Shown here: positions 24,972 to 32,123 of the stretch, piece by piece | Layout: every line of letters begins with the position of its first letter | Numbering within the stretch: position 1 is the stretch's first letter | Source: Lachnospiraceae bacterium AC2031 | GTDB taxonomy: Bacteria; Bacillota; Clostridia; Lachnospirales; Lachnospiraceae | Assembly: GCA_000687975.1 (NCBI GenBank) | Contig: JIAB01000001.1 | Span: 62,001-126,000, forward strand | Reading direction: 5' to 3' | DNA length: 64,000 nt | The notes under the pieces: model-generated | Databases searched by the model: none | Told to the model about the DNA's origin: nothing | The model's input: only the letters and a program-made list of their open reading frames with translations | Translations under genes and position numbers: made by a program

Positions 24972-26804
24972 TTAGTTAAAAAAATTATAAACGGCTTCTG
25001 CGGCTTTTCGATTCATTCCTTCTATTTGCTCCATTTCCTCTATTGAAGCAGTCTTTATCTTCTCAATATCTTTATAATGAAGGAGCAGTGCTTTCTTTCT
25101 TTTTGGCCCTATTCCTTCGATATCGTCTAGAATTGAATGAGTCTGGCTGTCACTTCTTAATTGCTTATGATAAGTGATAGCAAACCTGTGTGTTTCATCC
25201 TGCAGAGCGGTTATCATATGCAGTGCTTCGCTTCCTTTAGGGAAAACGGCCTCTTTATCTTTATAATATAGTCCTCTTGTTCTATGATTGTCGTCCTTTA
25301 CCATACCACAAACTGGTATATCAAGTCCAAGAGAATCTATTACCATTTCAGCTATATGCACTTGTCCTTTACCGCCGTCCATCATGATAACATCAGGTAA
25401 CTCGCCCAGTTTTTCATCAGAATAACGGCGGGAGAGTACTTCTTTCATTGATGCATAATCATCAGGACCTTCCACGGTTTTAAGTCTAAACTTTCGGTAT
25501 GCATTTCTTTTTGGTTTTCCGTTTTCGAAAACTACCATTGATGCAACTGAATGATATCCTGAGATGTTTGAAATATCAAAGGCTTCCATACGGATAGCTT
25601 TTTCTATTCCGATCATATTGGCGATATCCTGACATGCGAGGGTAGTTCTTTTTTCTGCTCTTTTAATTCGTTCGATATCTTGTTCAAGTACAAGTCTGGC
25701 ATTATCCTTAGCAAGCTGGATAAGTCCTTTTTTGTCTCCTTTTTGAGGTACTAAAAGATATACATTTTGTCCCTTTTTCTCAGTTAAGAAGCTGGTGATC
25801 AATTCCATTTCGTTGATAGGAGATTCTGTAAGGATTTCCTTTGGTACAAATGGAGTGCCTGTATAGTATTGCTTAATGAATTCGGTAATTATATCACTTT
25901 CAGTGTCTGAAATATCTGATGTCATGTGATGATTTTCTCTTCCTAGAAGAGTTCCATCTCTAACAAAGAATATTGATATTACTACATCTTCGTTATTTCG
26001 AGCTATGGCTATGATGTCTCTATCTTCAGAACCATTATTATCAACTCTTTGTTTTTCTGATATTTTTGAAATGCTATCTAAAAGATCGCGGGTTTTAGCG
26101 GCTTTTTCAAACTCTAGATTTGAAGCCTCATTTTCCATCTGAGCTTTCAATTCCTGGATGATATCTTTGGTGTCACCGTTTAAGAATTTTATAGCTTTTT
26201 CTATCTTTTTGTGATAATCCTCCTGACTGATGTATCCTGCACATGGAGCGTCACATTGTCCAATCTGATGATAAAGACATGGCCTTTCATCCAGATTTCC
26301 AAAGTTAAGATCCTTATTGCAGTTTCTTATGGAGAACATCTTTTTGATCAGGGCAATGGTATTATGTACAGCGCTTCTGTCTGTATAAGGTCCAAAATAA
26401 AGTGATTTATCTCTGCCCATTCGATGACTCATCATGAGACGCGGGAATTTTTCCGATATAGTAACCTTAATATATGGATATCCTTTATCGTCAGTCATTA
26501 TAGTGTTATATTTAGGTCTGTGTTCTTTTATGAGATTGCATTCCAGAACAAGGGCTTCCATCTCGGAAGATGTTATAATGTATTCGAAATAGGATATCTG
26601 AGATACCATTTTAAGAATCTTAGGTGAATTGTTGTGTCCGTGACCAGAACGAAAATATTGGCGAACTCTGTTGTGTAAGTCAACTGCTTTACCTACGTAT
26701 AGAATCTGCTCATTCTCGTCGTGCATTATATAAACTCCAGGTTTATGTGGGAGTTTACTTAGCTCATCTTCGATATTAAAGACTTCATTTCCTGAATATT
26801 TCAT
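24972..26804 (-). CDS. uvrC: excinuclease ABC subunit C
   Basis: A 610-residue UvrC that cuts both sides of a lesion for nucleotide excision repair with UvrA and UvrB. The GIY-YIG domain starts LPHKPGVYIMHDENEQILYVGKA. The four-Cys region CNKDLNFG...RPCLYHQIGQCDAPCAGYIS follows, then the UvrB-binding segment ELKAQMENEASNLEFEKAAKTRD. The C-terminal RNase H-like domain contains DISNISGYHSVASMVV and MMDGGKGQ, and the protein ends in helix-hairpin-helix repeats. I start it at 26804; the frame extends to 26831 but has no ribosome site, and TATAAT ends 7 bases before ATG 26804. Confidence 0.93.
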   Translation of the reverse strand: MKYSGNEVFNIEDELSKLPHKPGVYIMHDENEQILYVGKAVDLHNRVRQYFRSGHGHNNSPKILKMVSQISYFEYIITSSEMEALVLECNLIKEHRPKYNTIMTDDKGYPYIKVTISEKFPRLMMSHRMGRDKSLYFGPYTDRSAVHNTIALIKKMFSIRNCNKDLNFGNLDERPCLYHQIGQCDAPCAGYISQEDYHKKIEKAIKFLNGDTKDIIQELKAQMENEASNLEFEKAAKTRDLLDSISKISEKQRVDNNGSEDRDIIAIARNNEDVVISIFFVRDGTLLGRENHHMTSDISDTESDIITEFIKQYYTGTPFVPKEILTESPINEMELITSFLTEKKGQNVYLLVPQKGDKKGLIQLAKDNARLVLEQDIERIKRAEKRTTLACQDIANMIGIEKAIRMEAFDISNISGYHSVASMVVFENGKPKRNAYRKFRLKTVEGPDDYASMKEVLSRRYSDEKLGELPDVIMMDGGKGQVHIAEMVIDSLGLDIPVCGMVKDDNHRTRGLYYKDKEAVFPKGSEALHMITALQDETHRFAITYHKQLRSDSQTHSILDDIEGIGPKRKKALLLHYKDIEKIKTASIEEMEQIEGMNRKAAEAVYNFFN

Positions 26805-26811
26805 AGCAAAG

Positions 26812-26817
26812 ATTATA
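26812..26817 (-). promoter_or_regulatory. -10 element of the uvrC promoter
   Basis: TATAAT on the minus strand, read from 26817 down to 26812, lies 7 bases before ATG 26804. No good -35 box is visible. A start at this site would give an essentially leaderless mRNA. Confidence 0.45.
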
Positions 26818-26853
26818 CACGTTAAGATCATATTTTAATAGCATAAATTAGTA

Positions 26854-26882
26854 GTGAAAAAAATGAAGCGTTATTGTATAAT
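26854..26882 (+). promoter_or_regulatory. promoter for the hprK operon
   Basis: GTGAAA and TATAAT are 17 bases apart. The -10 is perfect and the -35 is weak; it lies about 80 bases before the hprK ATG. Confidence 0.5.
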
Positions 26883-26962
26883 ACTGATGTTTGTTTTGCT
26901 CTTGTAAAACTAATACTGATAATTAAAAATCACTGTATGTTTGTTTGATTAGGAGAAATACT

Positions 26963-27895
26963 ATGCAGGAAGAATATAACGTTTCGCTTACTCAGTTTAT
27001 TGAGAAGATGAATCTTAAAAATCATACTCCGGAAATAGATACAGATAAGATATTTATTACTGATCCGGATATTAATAGACCGGCTCTTCAGCTAGCTGGT
27101 TTCTTTGAGCATTTTGATAATACACGTATTCAAATATGTGGAAATGTTGAGCATGCTTATCTTGCTGATATGCATACAAGAGAAGAAAATGAGGAGATTT
27201 TTGATAAGCTCTTTAGTCATGGCATACCTTGTCTTGTGTTCTGTAGAGATATTGAGCCTTATGATTTTATAGTTGATGCTGGTAACAGACATGGTATTCC
27301 TGTTCTTACAAGCAGTGCAACTACATCTTCGTTTGTCCATGAAACAGTTCGTTATCTTCATGAAGAGCTTGCACCTAGAATATCTATGCATGCAGTTCTT
27401 GTCGATGTATTCGGTGAAGGACTTCTGATAATGGGCGATAGTGGTATTGGTAAGAGTGAGGCTGCTCTTGAGCTTATTAAGCGTGGTCATCGACTTGTTG
27501 CGGATGATGTGGTTGAAATAAAGAAAATAAGTGATGAGCAGTTAATTGGTCAGTCTCCAGAAATAACAAGACACTTTATTGAGCTAAGAGGTATTGGTAT
27601 TATTGATGTTAAGACTATGTTTGGTGTTGAGTGTGTTAAGATATCTCAGCAGATAGATCTTGTTATTAAGCTTGAAGAGTGGAATAAGGATGCTAATTAC
27701 GATAGACTTGGTCTTTCGGATAATTATACTGAAATTCTTGGTACAAAGATTGTATCTCATTCAATACCTATCAGACCTGGTAGAAACCTGGCAATCATAC
27801 TTGAATCTGCGGCTGTAAACCATCGTCAGAAGAAGATGGGTTATAATGCTGCACAGGAAATGTATAACAGAGTCACAAAAGGACTTAAGGCATAA
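26963..27895 (+). CDS. hprK: HPr(Ser) kinase/phosphorylase
   Basis: A 310-residue bifunctional enzyme that phosphorylates and dephosphorylates Ser46 of HPr and Crh. Walker A GDSGIGKS is at 158-165, and the family signature RGIGIIDVKTMFG lies near residue 210. The C-terminus RPGRNLAIILESAAVNHRQKKMGYNAAQ is typical. I chose ATG 26963 with GGAG upstream instead of the longer frame from 26945. It is the first gene of hprK-ROK kinase. Its substrate is probably the Crh-like protein at 31774, plus an HPr outside the window. Confidence 0.95.
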   Translation: MQEEYNVSLTQFIEKMNLKNHTPEIDTDKIFITDPDINRPALQLAGFFEHFDNTRIQICGNVEHAYLADMHTREENEEIFDKLFSHGIPCLVFCRDIEPYDFIVDAGNRHGIPVLTSSATTSSFVHETVRYLHEELAPRISMHAVLVDVFGEGLLIMGDSGIGKSEAALELIKRGHRLVADDVVEIKKISDEQLIGQSPEITRHFIELRGIGIIDVKTMFGVECVKISQQIDLVIKLEEWNKDANYDRLGLSDNYTEILGTKIVSHSIPIRPGRNLAIILESAAVNHRQKKMGYNAAQEMYNRVTKGLKA

Positions 27896-27909
27896 AGGGA
27901 GGAAAAATA

Positions 27910-28860
27910 ATGGCAGAATATGTTTTTGGAGTTGATATTGGAGGAACCACAGTAAAACTTGGACTTTTCGATATTGATGGAAATGTACTTGATAAGTGGG
28001 AGATTACAACTCGTAAAGAAGATGGCGGTGCTTATATTCTTAAGGATATTGCTGGATCGGTAGAGGCTAAGATGGCTGAAAAAAATATTGATAAGGCAAA
28101 TGTTAAGGGTGTTGGAATGGGCGTTCCTGGACCTGTTAAGGATGATGGTACAGTTATGAAGTGTGTTAACCTTGGCTGGGGTATGTTTAATGCGGCTGAG
28201 GAGTTATCTAAGCTTTTATCACTTCCTGTTAAGGCTGGAAATGATGCTAATATGGCAGCTCTTGGAGAATATTGGCAGGGTGGCGGAAAAGAATATAAAA
28301 GCGTTATTATGGTTACACTTGGAACAGGTGTTGGCGGTGGAATCATAATAAATGGAAAAATGCTTGCTGGTGTCAATGGAGCAGGTGGTGAGATTGGTCA
28401 TATGACAATCGATACAGAAGAGCAGGATTCATGTAACTGTGGAAAGAAGGGTTGTCTCGAACAGTATGCTTCAGCTACAGGTATTGTGAGACTTGCAAAT
28501 CGTGCACTTAATACTAGTGATAAGGCTTCAAAGCTTAGGGATACAGACGATTTATCTGCAAAGGCTATCTTTGATGCTGCAAAAGAAGGAGATGAACTTG
28601 CTCTAGAGCTTCTTGATGAGTTTGGTAAACGTCTTGGATATGCTCTTGCAAATATTGCTTGTGTTGTTGATCCTGAAGCGTTTGTAATTGGTGGCGGCGT
28701 TTCAAAAGCTGGTAAGGTTATTCTTGATGTAACTAATAAATATTTCCAGCAATATGCATTTCATGCTTGCAGAAATACTAGTTTTGAGCTTGCAACTCTG
28801 GGTAATGATGCTGGTATTTTTGGAGCAGCAGCGTCAGTGCTTCTGCAAGCGGTTTTATAA
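27910..28860 (+). CDS. glcK: ROK-family glucokinase
   Basis: A 316-residue sugar kinase. VDIGGTTVKLGLF is the phosphate-binding N-terminus, and GNDANMAALGE and GTGVGGGIIINGK are the ROK sugar and nucleotide signatures. The zinc-binding CNCGKKGCLEQYAS follows. No DNA-binding domain is present, so it is an enzyme and not a repressor. AGGGAGG precedes the ATG. It lies 14 bases after hprK, feeds glucose into glycolysis and shares the carbon-control operon. A terminator follows at 28939. Confidence 0.95.
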   Translation: MAEYVFGVDIGGTTVKLGLFDIDGNVLDKWEITTRKEDGGAYILKDIAGSVEAKMAEKNIDKANVKGVGMGVPGPVKDDGTVMKCVNLGWGMFNAAEELSKLLSLPVKAGNDANMAALGEYWQGGGKEYKSVIMVTLGTGVGGGIIINGKMLAGVNGAGGEIGHMTIDTEEQDSCNCGKKGCLEQYASATGIVRLANRALNTSDKASKLRDTDDLSAKAIFDAAKEGDELALELLDEFGKRLGYALANIACVVDPEAFVIGGGVSKAGKVILDVTNKYFQQYAFHACRNTSFELATLGNDAGIFGAAASVLLQAVL

Positions 28861-28938
28861 AGTGTCGATTTATCTAGTATAAATTAACATATAAACATAC
28901 TAAAATAGGTTTTTTTTATATATTTTACGAATTGAAAA

Positions 28939-28980
28939 AAAGGACTCTATAATGTAGTATTATACATTGTAGAGTCTTTT
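28939..28980 (+). terminator. terminator after the ROK kinase
   Basis: An 18-base stem with two G-U pairs (28939-28956 with 28963-28980) around a 6-base loop. The A run before and T run after could also stop transcription on the minus strand. Confidence 0.8.
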
Positions 28981-29037
28981 ATGTTGACTAGATTCTCGCT
29001 GGTTAGGCGTTAATATATAAATGATACGGATAAAAAA

Positions 29038-29913
29038 ATGTCAGATTATAAGATCTTAGATAATGTAAGTATGGCTGATTACTGCACATTTAAAACCGGT
29101 GGTAAGGCGAAAAAGATGTATCTTGTTTCGAATATTACTGGACTTAAGGAAGTGCAGGAAATTATTCGCTCTTTAAATCAAAAACCATATATACTTGGGA
29201 ATGGAAGTAACATCCTCGTTTCTGATAAGGGAATAGAGGATCCTGTTGTTATGCTATGTGATGATTTTGCCGATATATCTGTTGAGGGTGAGGAAATTGT
29301 TGCTGGCGCTGCTGCTCGTTTATCAAAGGTTTCTAGAGTTGCATTTGAGAACGGACTCGGCGGTGCTGAGTTTGCTTCTGGTATACCAGGGACTGTAGGT
29401 GGTGCGGTATTTATGAATGCTGGTGCCTATGGTGGAGAAATGAAGGATATTATTACTTCAGTTGATCTGCTTAAGGATGGTGAAGTAATTACTATTCCTG
29501 GAAGCAAGATGGATTTTTCTTATAGGCATAGTATAGCTATGGATGAGGATATGGTTGTTCTCAGTATGCGAATAAAATTATCCAAGAAAGATATGTCCGA
29601 AATTCAGGCTTTGATGGATGATTTTAATGGCAGAAGACGTGAGAAACAGCCTCTTGAGTATCCTAGTGCTGGTTCTACATTTAAAAGGCCGGAGGGTCAT
29701 TTTGCTGGGAAACTCATTATGGATAGTGGTCTTGCTGGTTTCTCTGTTGGCGGGGCTAAGGTAAGTGAAAAACACTGTGGATTTATCATTAACTATGATA
29801 ATGCAACTGCAACAGATATTTATAAACTTATTAAGAAGGTTCAGGAGATAGTTTTTGAAAAACAAGGAGTGAAGCTTGAACCGGAGGTTAGATTAATAGG
29901 GGATTTTGAGTAA
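29038..29913 (+). CDS. murB: UDP-N-acetylenolpyruvoylglucosamine reductase
   Basis: A 291-residue FAD enzyme that makes UDP-N-acetylmuramate in peptidoglycan synthesis. The FAD-binding part shows LGNGSNILVSDKG and GIPGTVGGAVFMNAGAYGGEM. The catalytic part has SYRHSI, and PSAGSTFKRPEGHFAG includes the catalytic Ser of type II MurB. EPEVRLIG closes the C-terminus. The ribosome site is weak (GGATAAAAAAATG). It begins a murB-rapZ-whiA-crh cluster after the ROK kinase terminator. Confidence 0.95.
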   Translation: MSDYKILDNVSMADYCTFKTGGKAKKMYLVSNITGLKEVQEIIRSLNQKPYILGNGSNILVSDKGIEDPVVMLCDDFADISVEGEEIVAGAAARLSKVSRVAFENGLGGAEFASGIPGTVGGAVFMNAGAYGGEMKDIITSVDLLKDGEVITIPGSKMDFSYRHSIAMDEDMVVLSMRIKLSKKDMSEIQALMDDFNGRRREKQPLEYPSAGSTFKRPEGHFAGKLIMDSGLAGFSVGGAKVSEKHCGFIINYDNATATDIYKLIKKVQEIVFEKQGVKLEPEVRLIGDFE

Positions 29914-29938
29914 TAAATATTATGTGGGGTGAAGTTAG

Positions 29939-30820
29939 TTGAGATTTGTAATCGTTACAGGCATGAGTGGTGCTGGAAAATCAACGGTTCTTAAAGCGTT
30001 GGAGGATACAGGATTCTTTTGTGTAGATAATCTTCCTGTTGCGCTTATTACCAAGTTTGTAGAACTTACCAGCGATAATGAATTTAACAATGATAAGGTC
30101 GCTGTTGGAATAGATATTAGAAGTGGTGAGGGGCTTGCAGATCTTAGCAGTATCCTCAACAACATGCGTGAAAATAAGTTTAATTTTGAAATATTATATC
30201 TTGATGCTTCTACGAAAGTACTTGTTAAAAGATATAAAGAAACAAGACGTGAGCATCCTCTTGCTAAAGGCGGAAAGCTTACGGATGGTATAGAAGAAGA
30301 GAGAGCCAGAATAGAGTTTCTTGAGAAAATGGCTGACTATACCATTAATACTTCGAACCTTCTTACAAGAGAGCTAAAATCTGAAACTCTTAAGATTTTT
30401 GCTAAAGATAAGGACTATAATAACATGATTGTTACTATAATGTCCTTTGGATATAAGTTTGGTATACCTCAGGATGCTGATTATGTATTTGATGTTAGGT
30501 TTATGCCAAACCCGTATTATGAAGAGGATCTTCGAAGAAAAACTGGAAATGATCAGGAAATAAGAGATTACGTTATGAACTCTGAAGAGAGCAAATCTTT
30601 TCTTGATATGTTGCAGAAAATGATGACATTTCTTGTTAAAGAAAATACGGAAAAGGAAGATCGACACCAGCTGGTTATTGCTATTGGATGTACTGGTGGA
30701 CGTCATAGATCCGTTACTGTAGCAAATGAGCTTTATGATAGATTAGGTAATCTGCCATATTCCTTCAGAGTGTTCCATAGGGATATCATAAATGATTCTT
30801 ATGTTAAAGGTGAGTTATAA
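29939..30820 (+). CDS. rapZ: RapZ/YvcJ nucleotide-binding adaptor
   Basis: A 293-residue P-loop protein. Walker A GMSGAGKST lies at residues 8-16, and the C-terminal domain shows IGCTGGRHRSV, typical of RapZ. In E. coli RapZ recruits RNase E for GlmZ decay and so controls amino-sugar synthesis; in Bacillus, YvcJ affects competence and nucleotide hydrolysis. The start is TTG at 29939 with GGGGTG upstream. Its stop overlaps the whiA start as TAATG. The yvcJ-whiA-crh arrangement is conserved in Firmicutes. Confidence 0.95.
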   Translation: MRFVIVTGMSGAGKSTVLKALEDTGFFCVDNLPVALITKFVELTSDNEFNNDKVAVGIDIRSGEGLADLSSILNNMRENKFNFEILYLDASTKVLVKRYKETRREHPLAKGGKLTDGIEEERARIEFLEKMADYTINTSNLLTRELKSETLKIFAKDKDYNNMIVTIMSFGYKFGIPQDADYVFDVRFMPNPYYEEDLRRKTGNDQEIRDYVMNSEESKSFLDMLQKMMTFLVKENTEKEDRHQLVIAIGCTGGRHRSVTVANELYDRLGNLPYSFRVFHRDIINDSYVKGEL

Positions 30821-31737
30821 TGTCATTTAGCACTGATCTAAAGACTGAACAAAGAAGTCAGGTGCCGAAGAGTATTCATTGCAGGATTGCACTTCTTTCA
30901 GGATTTGTTTCTATTAATGGACGAATTGAAGAGTTCGAAGATGAAGAGGCACTTGCTATTAGAGTTGATAGTGATGAGACTGAGGAATATATATCTAAGC
31001 TTATCAGTATGTGTGCTGATATACCTCGTGATCATCTGATATTACAAAATGAAAAGAATCATCATAGAAAGATTCTTGTGACTGATAGTGACGAAAAGGC
31101 CAGGGTATTTGCAAGACTTAAACTAAGATCTGATGATACGCGAGTGAAGGTTGCTAAGGTTATCACGGAAAGAGAGTGCTGTAAAAGATCGTATCTTAAA
31201 GGGGCATTTATGGCGGGCGGTTCCGTTGGCAGTCCTGAGAAAGCTTATCAGATGGAGATTGCTTCTTTATCTGAAGATGAAGCTGAAAGATTAAGTGATA
31301 TCTTATTGCTGAGAGACCTGAAGTCCAGCATTGTAAACCATAGGGATAGACATATTGTTTATATTAAAGATGGTGATACGATTGCAGAGGTTTTAGGGCT
31401 TATGGGTGCTTCCTGTTCGCTTATGGAGTTTGAGAACATTCGTATACTTAAGGGTATTCGAAATGATGTAAACAGGGAAGTTAACTGCGATGCAGCGAAT
31501 ATGGCTAAGATAGCTAAATCCTCTAAAAAACAATTAGAGGATATAGAATATATAAGAGATAATGCCGGTCTCTCAAGTCTTCCAGAAAGTCTTGAAGAAA
31601 TGGCAAGAGTTCGTTTAGAGTACCCCTATTATTCTCTAAAAGAACTTGGTAATGAGTTTAATCCGCCGCTTGGTAAATCGGGTGTGAGTCATAGACTTCG
31701 CAAGCTAAGCGAGTTCGCAGATAAGCTCAGAGGTTGA
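30820..31737 (+). CDS. whiA: WhiA DNA-binding protein
   Basis: A 305-residue protein with the LAGLIDADG-related N-terminal domain (SFSTDLKTEQ, GAFMAGGSVGSPEKAYQMEI) and a C-terminal helix-turn-helix (ELGNEFNPPLGKSGVSHRLRKL). WhiA controls sporulation genes in Streptomyces and affects cell division and chromosome segregation in Bacillus. Its start overlaps the rapZ stop by one base. It lies directly before the Crh-like gene. Confidence 0.95.
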   Translation: MSFSTDLKTEQRSQVPKSIHCRIALLSGFVSINGRIEEFEDEEALAIRVDSDETEEYISKLISMCADIPRDHLILQNEKNHHRKILVTDSDEKARVFARLKLRSDDTRVKVAKVITERECCKRSYLKGAFMAGGSVGSPEKAYQMEIASLSEDEAERLSDILLLRDLKSSIVNHRDRHIVYIKDGDTIAEVLGLMGASCSLMEFENIRILKGIRNDVNREVNCDAANMAKIAKSSKKQLEDIEYIRDNAGLSSLPESLEEMARVRLEYPYYSLKELGNEFNPPLGKSGVSHRLRKLSEFADKLRG

Positions 31738-31773
31738 AGGTTTTTAATTATTACTTATTAAGGAGAAATGATT

Positions 31774-32034
31774 ATGGCAAACAAAAAATTCACAGTAAAC
31801 ATTCCACAGTTTGATGAGGCTCGTCCTGTAGCTGAGATCGTTCAGACAGCTAGTCAGTTTGAGAGTTCAATCTATCTTGTTTCAGGTACTAAGAGAATCA
31901 ATGCAAAAAGCATTATGGGAATGATGAGTCTTGGTCTTTGTAACAACGAAGAAATCGAGATTGAAGCTGATGGTTCGGACGAGATTGAGGCTATAAATGC
32001 TATCATAAAATATATGAATCCAGAGTGCGAATAG
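31774..32034 (+). CDS. Crh-like HPr paralogue lacking the PTS histidine
   Basis: An 86-residue HPr-fold protein. Alignment to HPr puts Glu at position 15 (sequence FDEARP where HPr has HARP), so it cannot accept phosphate from PTS enzyme I. Ser46 is kept in NAKSIMG, the HprK target. This is the Crh pattern; Bacillus Crh has Gln15. I chose ATG 31774 because AAGGAG is 8 bases before it; ATG 31768 is too close. The likely job is Ser46-phosphorylated partner of CcpA in carbon repression. It follows whiA, as crh does in Bacillus. Confidence 0.85.
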   Translation: MANKKFTVNIPQFDEARPVAEIVQTASQFESSIYLVSGTKRINAKSIMGMMSLGLCNNEEIEIEADGSDEIEAINAIIKYMNPECE

Positions 32035-32047
32035 CAGTAACTAAGGT

Positions 32048-32076
32048 TTGCTTAAACCACACATATATGATATAAT
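32048..32076 (+). promoter_or_regulatory. promoter for the 904-residue repeat protein
   Basis: TTGCTT and TATAAT are 17 bases apart. They lie about 50 bases before the ATG. Confidence 0.65.
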
Positions 32077-32123
32077 GTGACAGTTAAGTGGGTATTTTCA
32101 TATTATGCGCGGAGGTTTAGAAA

